Source: Cinclus cinclus (lineage: Eukaryota > Chordata > Aves > Passeriformes > Cinclidae). From it: a DNA stretch of 64,000 nucleotides. The stretch spans positions 5,267,716 through 5,331,715 of the forward strand of contig NC_085056.1 in the NCBI RefSeq assembly GCF_963662255.1. Direction: 5' to 3'. The translations under genes and the position numbers were made by a program. This document shows, piece by piece, positions 38,061 to 50,790 of this stretch. A model generated the notes under the pieces. The model was given only the letters and a program-made list of their open reading frames with translations. It had not been told where the DNA came from and did no database searches. Position 1 is the first letter of the stretch; each line of letters opens with the position of its first letter.

Positions 38061-38220
38061 AACAGTTAAATATTACCACTTTTATAAGCAAAAGAGCTGA
38101 AACTCCACCTAATCCAAAACACCTCCCATTTTCTTTAACAAAAAATGTGTTTCCTCTTTTAGCCCTCCCCTTTATTGAGGGCCTCAGATATGTCAGTTGT
38201 TTAAAAGATGTGACTGCCCT
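38061..38220 (+). repeat. Unassigned interspersed repeat, copy A
   Basis: The first 29 bases (38061-38089) match 44107-44135 at 28 positions. Similarity resumes at AATCCAAAAC (38111-38120 against 44167-44176) and continues weakly, with indels, through a pyrimidine-rich part to about 38200. Both copies have the same orientation and are about 6 kb apart. I do not recognise the family. It has no CR1 octamer, no LTR ends and no clear terminal inverted repeat. It may be an old SINE, DNA transposon or LTR fragment, or a local duplication. The right end is approximate. Confidence 0.6.
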
Positions 38221-41200
38221 TATATATGTATCGAAGATAAGCTAGGTTGTAAAGGATTCAGGTTCATGAACTGTGGTTATACAGTCTATTGTTTAGTACT
38301 CATGAATAATTGATTCTTGTCCTTCCTGCACAAATATTCAATCAGATACCATTCAAATTGATAGCAGGTGTCTGATCTAGGAAAAAATGGCAATGTTCTT
38401 CAGCTGGAGATGTGATTGCAATACAATTCTGCTCCAGCCATGGGGTCCAGAGCAGTGCCACACATTTCAAGTGGGGCCTGTTGAGAGGGAGAGTTTCTCA
38501 TTAAAACAGCGTACTATGTAATTGTCTGGCATGTTTTGGGTAAGCAACCATCCCAAAGAATGCTTATTGCATTTTATTTTTATGTGTGTATGTCTGAAAT
38601 GGGGAACAGATCATAATTTTTAAAAATTGCTTGTTTCTGGTGAGGGGTTTGGTTATGCAGAGAAGAATAGTTCTATATAGTGTATAATTCTCTAGGATCC
38701 TTGCATATTTAATATTAAAAATCTGACTCTGATTTTCCCAAGACCATGTGATGACCAGGAGACATAGAATAATTGCATTATGTGATATATTATTTGAGAT
38801 CCAGTAAGAAGGTGCCTGTTCCTTAAAGCACTGATTCTTTTCTGATGAATTGCAAGTTTCCACTACTGGTAGCTTCCTGTAAGTCACTTTATATACTGCA
38901 GGGAAGAAAAGTGCATAGAAGCAGAGCAGGGAGCAGGACCTGCTTTTATATCCTTGAACCTCGGTGCACTGCTTATTTCTTGCTCAGGGAGCTTTGTGGA
39001 TGTGTGCAAAGTTATGCCTGATATGGAAAGAGGAGGTGCAGAGTGAATATAGATATATAACTGGAATTTTGCTCCCAGGCACATGAAAATAAGTTTGAGG
39101 AGTCAGAGGTCCAATATGTTCCAACTAAAGCGAATACAAGTCTGATCATTGAATTGATCAAGACAAAAATCAATTCTTTGTTGGGGTTAGGAAATACAGG
39201 GTATAGTCCACTTGTGATTAACTGATATTAGTAGGAACCCTGGAAGAACCATTGAGCAAATATGTAAATAGTTTTTATATTTTGGCCACTGTCATCCTAA
39301 AAATGTTCCTGTGGGAGGCCTCAGTCTTTGGAAGGGTGTGGAAGAGCAGGGATGTAGTGCTCATGTGTTTTGTATCAGGGATCCAAAGCACTGTACTATG
39401 AAGAAGAAAAATGCTTCAATTCCTTCTCATTCTTACCCAATCCATGGGTTTCCTAGCTGCAATCTGCAAGGGTGTTTTTAGGGTCACTGTTTTTACTTTG
39501 TTGTGTTGCTTCCCCTTTGTACTCCCACCCCTCAGTTTAATGCTTAAAGACTGATAATTGGCGGCTCTGAAAATTATTTTCTACTGGTTGCTAGTGAGGG
39601 CAGTTTTCCATATTTCTTTATTTACAGGACTTCATATTTTCATCCTCTTCTATATCAAAATGGCTCTATAGGTGTGGAAAAGAGGTTCTGTTGTATAGCA
39701 TTCATGTCCATTTATTCTTTGAGCACACACATTTGACTACCAACATGGAGAATTAATGTTGTTTACAGGTTGGGCATGCTCAGGCCACTAACATTGGTTC
39801 AGTGGATGGTTGGTCACACCAGGATGAGTTTTTTGTAGTCCTGGTAGATTTGCACATTTGAAGCAGGCAGCTGTTGGCACTGCATAGTTCTCCCTCCTTC
39901 TTCAGCTCACTAGCACTCGTGTATTTCCAGAAAATTAATTCAGCCACGGAGTGTTAACTCCTGTGGTTTATTTGCATCTTAATTGTGGCTGGAAATTCTT
40001 GAATGGTATCAGTGTCTGCCCCCATGTCTCTCTCAAACCCTCAGACCCATCTTACAGCCCTCTGGTGCACTTGACTTGATCCATCCTTTAGAACTCACAA
40101 CTCTCCATGCATTTGTTCCATGCCATTCCCCAACATCAAGAGACATTCCAGAAAGATGCTTCTGCCACATGAGTGCCAACACCAAGGTGTGTTTCGGAGC
40201 ACTTTGCTCGTGCCCATTGAAAAGCCCTCACTGGGTTGCTTATTTGGGTAAAATGTTTCTGCTCTGGAGCAGCATAAAATTTGGAAGTTCCTTTCTGTTG
40301 AATACTAAGTAACTCCCTGTTTGTGAAGGTTCAGACAAGCGCTTTACTCGTACTCTGTCTGCTCAGCACTCCAGTGCACAAAACCCTGTATTTTTAGGGA
40401 GCACAGACCCTGCAGCCAGTAGCACACTAAAATGCTCAATCTTCCATAAATATTACCCTTCCCCTGACCTTCCTTCATTTTCCATGCTGGATTCCATTTC
40501 TGAATCTATTAATTTTGAATAGGCAGCAAAATCCTTCCCTGGAATAGACAACACAGGTACACCTTGCCAGCTGTAGCAGTTTGTAATGTATTTATTATGG
40601 AAATATTGGCAGGGGTCTCTGAAACCACAAACAGAATTAGTTGTACCCAGAGAAACGTACATTCTCTCAGTGGCCCAAGTAGCCAACAATTACTAAAAAT
40701 ATCCTCCTCCATAATTTCAGAAGATAACATAGTCTTTAGTGCACAAGTGACATAACACACGAATCTTCATAAAGGCTTCTTTTTCCCATGGTACCTTACA
40801 ACTCTTCAGAAGGGGCAGCTCACAAAGACAGCAATTTCTTCATAAGGGCATTTAATGCTTGCTAAAGGTTTCAGTTTGCCTGCCTTCCACTACTAAAGTT
40901 TCCCTTCAATTAAGCACAAACCTGCAACCCATCTTGCAACCACCTTACATGTGGAACCATGTAACTGCAGTGATGTTTCCATCCCTCTGCTAGAAAAATG
41001 GTGGGGAAGTGGTGGCAAGGCTGGGACCAGGTCCCTGGCCCTGCTTCTCACTTCCCTCTTCAGTTCCTTGGGGCACAGGAGTGACAGCTGTGTTGACTGA
41101 GGTGTGACCTTGCTGTGGTACTTGTGAAGGACTGACAGGGTGATCCTGTGGGAGGAAAACAGAAAAGGGTAATTCCCTTGCAAATCAGAAAATGGCACTT

Positions 41201-44106
41201 GCGTTATTTTTTTCTGGCAGTCTCTGCACTCCACCTCAGGAGTGATCCATAACTTGTAAACTGTTACTTGTACCAGTGTGTTTACAACTTTAAGGGCTCT
41301 GAAGAGCCTTCGAACATACTAGTTTTTGAGTTCTTATGAGTTTATTTAGAAGTGATGTGAATTTGCACAGTCTGAATGATATGCTGGGTGCTCGAGGAGG
41401 AACCAGGATGGGAAACTGGTGCAAGAGATGTATTGGGTAGAAGAACACATCTTGAAATGTACAGTAATGAGCACAAAACCCCAAAGTCAAAGCTTTTGGA
41501 GATCTGGAGTCTGCTGGTATTCCTCAGCTTGGAACTCTTCCCTTTTTTCTTTCCAATAAACCAGGATTTGGTGATGTATTCCTTGTACTGCTTGGGTGAG
41601 ACACCACTTTTTAGGAAAATCCACCTAATAACTTTCAGCTGCTGGAAGGTATTGCTGACTTCTCCAGTCCCTTGAAGCTGCACATTCTGGCATCTTTAGG
41701 AGAATCTTTTCCCTCCATACTTATTTTTTCTGACAATTCAACTGCAGGAATTTGCTCATTCTTGAGTGTGCAAAGCTAGGAAGCAGAGCTGGGTATCACC
41801 AAGTATGTGGGTACTGCCTGACCTGCAGTGGGAACCTCCACCTGTAGATTGCCTTGAAGTGGGAAGCTGGGTGGCTTCTGTATATTCATTTTGATTTTTT
41901 AGCTGTTTAGCTCTCTCTCTAGGAAGTTCTAAGAATAAGTCCATCAATCATTCAATTTCATAGGAATGAAACACCAGCACGGGTTTCTGCTCAGCAAATG
42001 CTAAATTACATTCTGACAGTTTAGAGGATGAGGGAGGCCATAAAAATGGGTAAACATTCTATGTATGTTTTTCAAAGGAGAAAAACAAGGGTTCTGGAAT
42101 TCATAAACAAGTCAGCCCAATCAGTATTCCTGAAAATACACTGGAACAAGTCTTAAAAATATATCTTTCTAACTGTTTAGATGGTAAGAGAGTTGTAAAA
42201 GATAATGTAAGATTGAAGTGATTTCTTCTCAGCAAACCCATCTGATTTCTTTCTCTGAAAGAGCAGCTAGCCTGGGGAAAGGGGTAAGATGTTGCTGAAT
42301 TGTCCTGATTTCAGCTTTTGGTTTTGTCACACATAATGTCCTTGTGGGGAAAAAAAAAATGCAGTGGAATGTGCACAGCTAAAGAACTACAGTGGGCACC
42401 ATATTTTGCATATCAAGAAAGCATATTAAATTGAGTGGAGGGTGACAGGAATATCTGAAATTTATAGAACATGATCTATGAAGAAAAGTTGTGGGAACTG
42501 ATAAACCTACAGAGAAATCATCGTGATAGTCTTTCCAATATGAGAAAGTTACGCAAAGGCTGGTGCTTATTGTTCTCTCTCCACTTGAGGGAATTCAAAA
42601 GAAACCAATTTAATTTTCAGCCAAGATGCATTAGGATGACTGGGAGGAAAACTTTCTAACCACAAGGGGAGTTGAGTAATGATGCAGACTTCATCAGAGG
42701 GTTTCCAGAACAGGGCAGACAGATGTTAGGGGGTCTGGCACTACTAACGATTCCAAGGCTGGGGAGGTCCTACCCAGGCCCAGGTTATTACCTGAGAACA
42801 GCAGCCCAGGAGGAAAGAGTAAAAGCTGCTGCCAGGAGGCAAAGAATGAGCAGTGGTTTTATCAGATGGTGATAAATAGCTCTTTCTTACAGATGGGGAT
42901 GGTATTAGTTTCTAAAAAAATAAAGTTATCCTGAACTGATGGTGATATATACATTTTAATATATGTAGGAAAGCACAATGTAAAATTGTAAAATGTTGTA
43001 AAGACACAGCATGGTAGTGATAGTCTGTCACAGGCTCTGTTTATATATTGTGATAATAGCCCTAACTTCTTATTTTAAATATCAGTTACATTGTGATCTA
43101 ATAAAAAATTAGGGTTTTCTAAAGTAACTTTTACTAGATTTACGTACATTTTTAGTTCACATACAAATTTTTGTAGGCCTCCTGAGAACTTACAATTATA
43201 GGACAGGAGAGAATGATACAGAATTCATTTTAATTTGCTTGTCTTGGAATGCCCTTTGCTGTTTATATTACAAATTTCAATATACATCTCAGAGGATCAG
43301 AGCAAGTATAAATATCTATACCAATTTAAAAATGTACCATTTTTAGAACCTGTCATATATTTTCTGGTAAGGCATGCTATTCATCATCTTCTGAGGACAA
43401 TTTTTCTTTGAAATATGTAAAAGCATATATACAGCTAATGTACAGCATCCCAAAAGCTGTAGCTGGGAACATAAATTAAACCCAAAGTGCTCAATTTTAA
43501 CTGTACCTTGCTTTGTGACAGTGGTTGGCTGTCTGGATCTGGGAGTGCTCTCAAATATGAATGACTTTCACAAACTTCCAAAGAAGTTGATAGCTCTTAT
43601 TTGGCTTATGTCTATTATTTCATAATGTCATCCTCCAGAGAAAATGCTGATATTAAGATTATTACCCAGTCTGCTTCCGAAGCCTACACTGAAAATCTGG
43701 TTATGTGTCTTAAGGTAATTTAAAAGTTTATTCTCTTTCTTCCCCCACCTCCTTACCTTCTGTAACTTCTAGTACTGAAATGAGAAGCAGAATGACATTA
43801 ACATCATAATTTTTGGTGCATGGAGATTTTTACAGCTTTTGGTCACTCTCAGTGAGTCTTTATTCTTAAAAACATACCCAGACAATGCATACTGAGGGAT
43901 TACTCAGATGTAGAATATCACTTTGGTGTGCTGTCACTTGGCTGTTCTCATTTCCACCTGCTCCTTGGCAGTGACCAGTCTGCAGTTGCAGCTGAGCTGA
44001 CTTTAAAAGTTTCTATCAATAACAATGCACAGAAACACATGAAAGGAAATATAAATTACTGGTAATGGTGGTGCTTAGGAGTGCTGAACCTTTAGCTCAT
44101 TTATTG
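38221..44106. other. Non-coding DNA, no gene seen
   Basis: No gene, RNA gene or recognisable transposon was found in nearly 6 kb. Open frames of up to about 113 codons overlap on both strands without domains. A GATA-type inverted pair, TTATCA/TGATAA, lies near 42859-42875, and an AT-rich, non-repetitive stretch covers about 42900-43480. Confidence 0.55.
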
Positions 44107-44265
44107 AACAGTTAAATATTGCCACTTTTATAAGCTAAGAAAAAAAAAAAAGAGAGAACCTCACTAAATCCAAAACTTCTCATTTTGTCTTTCATAAAAG
44201 CATTTGTTTGCTCTTTCATCTCCCATTCTCTCTACCATAGAGGTCATCTGTGGTGTGTCTGTGAG
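44107..44265 (+). repeat. Unassigned interspersed repeat, copy B
   Basis: Direct partner of the copy at 38061. The best-matched block is 44107-44135. Copy B carries an A12 run at 44140-44151 that copy A lacks, so the copies have diverged by indels as well as substitutions. Similarity fades near 44265. The family is not recognised. Confidence 0.6.
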
Positions 44266-44460
44266 ATCCTCAGCAGCCAAAATGTATTAGAGCTGCCACA
44301 AAGTTGATTAAATTGACTAAAACTGTGTCAAAATGGCTAGCAGACCACTACTGCTGGGTTATTTTACACCGTGCTACAGATTTTAAACAGTTAAGAAAAC
44401 CAATTAGCATCAAGCAAGCGTACAATACCATTTTTGTTCTGTAATTGTACCTGTCAGTTT
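44266..44460. promoter_or_regulatory. Candidate conserved non-coding element
   Basis: A non-repetitive block with homeodomain-like CAATTAGCATC (44401-44411) and GTAATTGTAC (44442-44451) words and two isolated CpG. The call rests on appearance only and the edges are arbitrary. Confidence 0.2.
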
Positions 44461-45769
44461 TTTATTTCTCATTTCATTCTCATCTTTCTTCATAATTGGA
44501 TAGACAAATACTAAGCTGTAACTACTTGTGCAGAGAAAGATGAGAGGCAGACCCTGAACAGATCAGCAGAGGAGCTGAGCCTTGTGAAAACCCAAAACCA
44601 GTTGGAAAGTGATGATTTGACCAGTAATGTCCAGTGTGATGGATGGAGTGGACTGGGAGGCCAGAAAGAGCTGAGTTGTGTGGCTGAACTGCTCCAGTGG
44701 TCACTGTGTTTTACAGACCAGTGCCTGCACCTCTGTATTGGGCAATGTCTGTTGAGGAAACAGCAGCAGCCATAAAATACCCAGCAATATCCTATATATA
44801 ACAGTGAAGATTTGAAGACAAGGATGCTGGGTTATGCATTTCATTCTTTTGCTTTACTGAGAACTTGAAAAACAACGAAAAGCAGGTGGCCAGGGTGACT
44901 GATGTAATGTCTCCTTTGACACAGATTGCATTCCAGCATTTTTAATAACTCATTTTCCCAAGGGTGGGGTGATGAGGATGCTCTAAATATTCCATGATTT
45001 TTTTTTAAAAAAAGACTTGCAAAGCAGGCAGAAGGCAGCCCTATCTGCTTGTCTGATGCACTTGAAAATCCTCAAGGCACAGAGATGAAGGCACTTGTTT
45101 ATGGGCATCATTTCCAGATTCACTTAGCAATCAGTAATGTTTTTCCTAGGAAGTGAAGTATTGTATGAGGTTCTGTTGCTGTGGGTAATTCCTGCAGTAT
45201 GTAACTGGTGGATTTCTGATTTTTTGAGGAAGGGATAGTTTCTAATAGAAAAAGATATATCAAACATTCTGTTTACAGATATTGATGAATAAAAGGAGAT
45301 TTTTCCGCCTTGGTCAAATACAATGGGAGCATTTGTGAAATTTTTATTATGTCCTTGTACTTTAGTTAAGTGTTCTCATTTCTGTAATTCTGCTTCAGTA
45401 ACTTGCACTGACCGCACTGTAAGGAGAAGAAACTTGTCCTTTTTTTTGCACTCTGTTTCCCTATGTGATGTGGAACTTTGGGGTTTCTTTCTGCATTTTC
45501 CATAACACCAGCATTGGTGTTGCTTTTTCTTCCTGACTTGAAATATCTCTGGATCCTTTGTAATTTATTTAGAGTACTGAATTTTTTACTTCCCGTCCAT
45601 CCTTAGACTTCACCTCTGCCAGAGAGCTGCATGGGACTGAAGGAGGAGATGCTTTCCCACCATCAGAGTGGAAACTGGTTTATCCCAAATCCATCTTTGC
45701 CTTGTCTTCCGGGGCTAAAAGGAATGTCCAAATGATAAGTCGGCTCTTTCAGTGATAAGATTTTCTTCA
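44461..45769. other. Non-coding DNA, no gene seen
   Basis: No gene or repeat family was recognised. A T-run/A-run junction lies at about 44999-45016. Confidence 0.55.
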
Positions 45770-46410
45770 TTGTCTTTTTTTGCATTTAGAAGTGTCTAAA
45801 CAATTTAAATTGAATTAAAGGTAATAAAAATAGCCAATAATTTATGCCCACATCCAGATAGTCTGACTCTGCAATTGCTCATGTATTTTTTGGAGGTGAT
45901 TCACTTCTAGGATTTCTTTGACCCCTTCACCAGAAGAGAGGGACAGACTGACATAGCTGTAGCCACAGCTCAAGGTCAGTGTAATTAATATTATTTCATA
46001 TGCTACTTTTAATTTGAAGAACTTGAGGGCTAGGATCCCAGTTTATCCAAAACTTATAACTCAAGTGTATGAAGTCAGGAGGCAGCTGCCAGAGCTAAGG
46101 CTAAGAATGCACTTTAGTTTTTTTTCTGAACTGGGGAGCACTCTTATTCCCTCATAATTTAATATTTTGCACAACCCAAACATGTAGGTCAAAAGGCCAG
46201 AAAATTAGCACCGAGTTATAACACTCCTGCAAGGGCGTTTGATGAAAATAAAACCTAAAACCATTCATATGTTTTAAATGGTTTCCCTTCCCTCCATTCA
46301 TGCAATGATACAGAACAGCTGGTCATGAAACCTGGCTGCATATTTGTTAAACGGGAACAGATTACTAAATCAAATTTGTTGACCAATTTTCAAGTATGTG
46401 GCCTTGAGAT
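45770..46410. promoter_or_regulatory. Candidate conserved non-coding block
   Basis: The block holds the 12-bp palindrome CAATTTAAATTG (45801-45812), a GGTAATAAAAATAGCC word and, at 46185-46410, a non-repetitive motif-dense stretch that ends at an A19 run. Its texture resembles conserved enhancers. The part from 46310 to 46410 looks the most constrained by eye. Untested. Confidence 0.25.
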
Positions 46411-46413
46411 ATT

Positions 46414-46432
46414 AAAAAAAAAAAAAAAAAAA
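46414..46432 (+). repeat. A19 homopolymer followed by a G run
   Basis: Nineteen A, then GATGGAGGGGGG. No retrotransposed body was recognised to the left, so it is listed as simple sequence. Confidence 0.85.
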
Positions 46433-47055
46433 GATGGAGGGGGGTTTGCATTTCCTAAAGAGAGAAGGGCTAACAGGCCAGTGATATGAACATTTCATGC
46501 TGGTGGGATTTGGCAGGGGGGGAGGGAATCTAATCGCTAACTTTTGTGTGAGTACCCAGCTAAAACCTCAGGGAATTTTATATAGTGCATGTTGTCAGTA
46601 TTTTAATCATCCACAGCTGTCAAAACTCTTGTAACCCGCCTCTTCTATTTAAAATGTGTCTTCTAGGCATAAAATAATTAAAGGTGCAGGACCATAAGGT
46701 AGGCTCAGAGCCGCTGCAATGTGACAAAACTCCACATATGAAAGGCATTATTTCAGGAAGTTTTAAATATAAATTTTGTTTTGTCAGAAGGCTGCAGGGC
46801 ACACATTTTCTATACTGTCAAGCTTGATAGTAACAATATTTATATTTCAAATAAAAAGATTAAATTGCAGTCTTATGTGTTTCTGGTTTTCACATAGTTT
46901 TTACCAGTGTATCATAGTGTTCCATATCAGTGTGTCATCGAAACTTTTTTTTTTGCTGACACCAGTTTTGCTTTATTGTAATATTAAGTCTTGTACTGTC
47001 AGTCCCTGAATTGAAATAATGAGGGCAGACAGTAGTTTGGTTGACTAGCCTATAT
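46433..47055. other. Non-coding DNA, AT-rich
   Basis: No gene was recognised. A second G-rich patch lies at about 46514-46526 (seven G, A, three G). The part 46590-46870 is non-repetitive and AT-rich and might belong to the enhancer-like block on its left. Confidence 0.5.
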
Positions 47056-47117
47056 CTTCCCTTTCCTCCCCGCCCCCCCCCTCCCCCCCCCCAAAAAAAA
47101 AAAACAAACAAACAACT
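47056..47117 (-). repeat. C-run/A-run composite tract with G-quadruplex potential
   Basis: A pyrimidine tract contains a C9 run (47073-47081) and a C10 run (47083-47092), separated by a single T. It switches abruptly to A12 (47093-47104) and then AAAC repeats. The minus strand carries long G runs able to form a G-quadruplex. Low-complexity sequence that is likely to vary in length. Confidence 0.8.
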
Positions 47118-50100
47118 GAAAACAACACAAAATAAAAATGAATTCATTCAGAAAGGCAGTTATAAAGAGAGAGATTTGGAGCCTACAGATATACAATGGC
47201 TTTTTATGTGTGTGTGCACATGTGTGTTTGTGCAGTCTTGTGTCATCCTTGTGCCCAAGACCCCACCTGCAGAGCTGCCTTCATATGCCTACCAAGTGAT
47301 GTCCATTTTGCAGAAGAATTAAAATTTTGTTTTAAGAGGAGGGGAGAGCAGCATAATTTCCTAATGTTTTCAACTTTATTTGTTTATTTTTAATATTAAA
47401 AGAACTAATCCAAAAAAAGGAGTGTCTTGGTTGGTCTGAGCTGTCTGGCTGGCAAGGCTTTTGTGCCACTGCTTTTTAGTTTAGAGTTTAGAGCTGTGAG
47501 TTTAGAGCTTTCTGCTGGTGCCCATAGGCCCTTTGCTCTTCATTTTTCAGAGCTTGAGGCCAGGGTTGGGCCAGTGTCATCTGTGCAGCATCAGGGCTGG
47601 ACAGAACAATGGGGAGAAATGGGAAGGGGTTCAGACTCAGGCTCCTGTTGGGATGGCCAGTTGGAGTCACTGGGGCTGGGTTTGCTCCTTTTGGGTCGAA
47701 ATCTGAATATTTCAACACCACCCTTTAGTGGCAGTTTGCAACCAGCAAATGCTTTCTGTGCTGATTCCCCTGGTTTTACCTCTTTGTGATGGTGAGGATT
47801 TTTCCCCCAGTGTCTGACAGTGCTGGCTGATGTGTAACAACTTCTCTTGCCATGATCTGCTTGGTGAACTGGGCTTGTTAGAAAACTGATTAAAAGTTTG
47901 GGCGTTACAGAAATTCCTCCAGAGTTGCTATCATCTTAGGTGTGATATGGGTTTAATTTTTCTCTCTGTGTTTCTGCACACTGGCCCATTTTTCTGTCTC
48001 TCTAAGCCTTTGGTCTGTCAGTAGACCAGTCATGACTTTACAATAATGAAAGTTTTGATTTTTTTTTTTTTTTACAATAAAATGAGTTTTGAGGGTTTTT
48101 TGTTTTAATTGCTACTGATACACCTCAAGAAACATACTTTGCTTCCTGCCATGACCAGTCAAGAAATTTCTGGTCCATTGTAGAAATTAGCTGGAGAACT
48201 TCACAGGTTGTATAAAGTACATAATGTTGAAATGTCAGTGAAAAGGTTGTGTTCACTAAAGAACAGACATGCATTTTCCATGTATATATCTGTGTCTCTG
48301 TACACAGAGCTCCTATATGCTTTACAAAAGAGCCTGCAGGATTAATCAAAACAGGAAAATATATTTAAAAGTGGAGGTATGTACAAATGGAAGACTTTTG
48401 TGTGTAAAAGGAGACAACACGTGGCACTACCTGTTCTGTCCTCACAGTCTGATCTCAGTTAACACTTCCAGACACATTTTTTTTTTCTAGTTTGAACTGA
48501 TGGATATACAAATCAGGCTATTGCAGCACACACATCTCAAATGAGGGTGCATTTGGAAACATCTGGTTTCATTACACCAGGTAACACCTGCATGAAATTA
48601 CATCTGTGTAGAAAGTCCTTTAACTGAATTTAGTAATTAAAGTGAGGCAATCTAATCAAAGAAAGGCATGGAGAAGGTGATACATGAAGTTTTGTTCTCT
48701 GCCATGTAAATAAACTGCATTAGTATATTGGGTCTTTCAAGAAACAGTTAACATCAACAGCTTGCAACTGAATGGATTTCATGTTAAAAACAGCCTTCCA
48801 CACTATATCCCCAATATATATTCTGATCTTCCAAACAGATCTCCAGGGTGTTGTTTGGATTTATTGCACTTAATAGCATATTGTTTGGAGTGTACAGTGT
48901 GTGGGTCCGACTGAGTTTTACTGGGGGACTCTGTGGCTCAATTTCCTTTCAATGTGTAGCTGTGTCCTTTTCAAATTTTGCTTTAAAGCCTTGTGCAGAC
49001 TTTGTTTTCTACTTTATCAGCTGGTTTTTAAAATGCCAAGGCTGACCTTGACCTGAGCATCAGCATGGAGCTCTCCAGAGCAGGAACGTGGAACCTGGGG
49101 ACCTCTGTGGTGGTTGGGGGGTTTCTCTCTCTGTTGTCACTGTGCTGTGTCTGAGCCTGGAATCACCTCCAAGTGGAGCTTCTGGAATCAGTTCTTAGTT
49201 CTCTTGTGATTCTCAGGAAAGGAGATGATTTCTCTGACCTGGACTAGGTTCTCTGTTAGCCCTACACAGTGTACAGGCACTTCTGGCTTTGTTTGCCTGA
49301 GATTTTACCATCTGGCAGTGTCACCTGGAAGGCATAAATAAAGCCATTGTTTCAGGGGTCCTGTCAGGGGCTGCATATATTTTTCTTGTCAGAAAGTATA
49401 GAATAAAGGGTCCAGCAGAAATCACAAAAAAATTGCTGCTACTGTTAGAAACTGATAAAAGACAGCAAGGTTAACACTCCTCACTTTAGGATGAGTTCCA
49501 GCAATTTTTTATGGAGCTGACTGACATTTTTTCCCATACTTGTTTTTCCTCTGAAAGCTAATTTTTGGCCAGAGTCAATAACAAGAAAAAATTGCATGCA
49601 AATTTTTTGTGTTGGAAATTAATGCCCTTGCCAAGATTAATAAGTTTTCCAAAACTTCCCTGGAGAAGGAATAATCCTTGGAGCATAGCTGGAAGTCAAG
49701 GACTCATCTTGGAAATCAGCTTTTTGGTAGAAAGATTCCCTGCCTGCTCTTGAAACCATATATTGTTAATCACCTGACCTTTGAATGAATGCAGCTGATT
49801 TGTTCAGGCACTTTCATCCACGTTAATCCAGATGTGCCTTTTTAAACCATGTTCCTCCTGTTGATCGATTGATGTTCTCAGAATCCCTTTCTGTGCACCC
49901 ACCCTCGAGGCTGGGCCACAGAGCAGGGCAGGATTTGGGTGAGAAGGAGGGAGAACGAGCTTGGGAGCCCAAAGATCACCTTGCCAGCAGTCTCCTATTT
50001 GAAAGGAAAATGTTTTACACTGGCTGCCTGTGCTGATTGCTGCTGCTCACTTTTGCCACAATCTGGGACCAAACACATCTTTTTGTGTAAGCTGTAGGTA

Positions 50101-50280
50101 GAGCCAGGAGCAACCTTTGATGTCTCTCTTGCACAAGTGCTTTCAGCATGAGGCCACTTTAATGCTTCAATCCAAGAGTCAAGTGAGTGCATGGAATTGT
50201 GGCTCTACAAGACCCCACAGAAGTCTTTGCCTCCTTCTCCAGCATCTGTAAATACAGTTGGGAGTGCTCCCTTGCTGTTT
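47118..50280. other. Non-coding DNA, no gene seen
   Basis: No gene or transposon was recognised. A GC-richer patch at about 47430-47790 has overlapping chance frames of up to 120 codons. A T15 run lies at 48059-48073. Confidence 0.55.
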
Positions 50281-50306
50281 AAAAAAAAAGGGGGGGGGGG
50301 AGGGGG
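50281..50306 (+). repeat. A9-G11-A-G5 tract with G-quadruplex potential
   Basis: Nine A are followed at once by eleven G, one A and five G, then a purine-rich tail to about 50331. It mirrors the tract at 47056-47117 in the opposite orientation. Confidence 0.8.
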
Positions 50307-50439
50307 TTGAAAGAAAAAAGAAAAACAAAGAAGGCAATGGCAGTAAACTTTCTGCAGAGCTTTCGCCTACCAAAGATTTAAAGGATTGACATTTGCATTG
50401 CATTTTTCTCCCACCCAGTCCTCCTCATTAGCTGGATAT

Positions 50440-50790
50440 CTTTATTCTCTAAATATTTACCACCTAAACCAAATTTACAGTTTAATTTGCTGCATAAAAT
50501 CATTTATTGACTGATAAAGCTCATTACTAAGGCCTAGCCCAAGCTGTAGCCTGCCACGACAGTTTTAATTCTTGTAGCAGCAGGCTACTGCAGGAGAAAA
50601 ACAATCCTGTCACGTTAACGGCAGGGGTCTGAATTATTCAAATACACTAAATCCTCCCAGAACAGTTCCCCTGCTCATAATTTGTCTTTTCCCACCAACA
50701 ATTAACTAGCGATATTCAAAGTTAACAATGCCAACTCTTTTGAAATCTCAAGGAAAATGGAAATATACACATGCAAGAAACGTTTTTAGA
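50440..50790. promoter_or_regulatory. Candidate conserved non-coding element
   Basis: A non-repetitive AT-rich block with homeodomain words, GTTAAC words (50614-50619 and 50721-50726) and an inverted repeat GTAGCCTGC/GCAGGCTAC (50546-50554 and 50580-50588). CpG occurs at scattered positions within it. It looks constrained by eye and is one of the better enhancer candidates. Untested. Confidence 0.3.
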
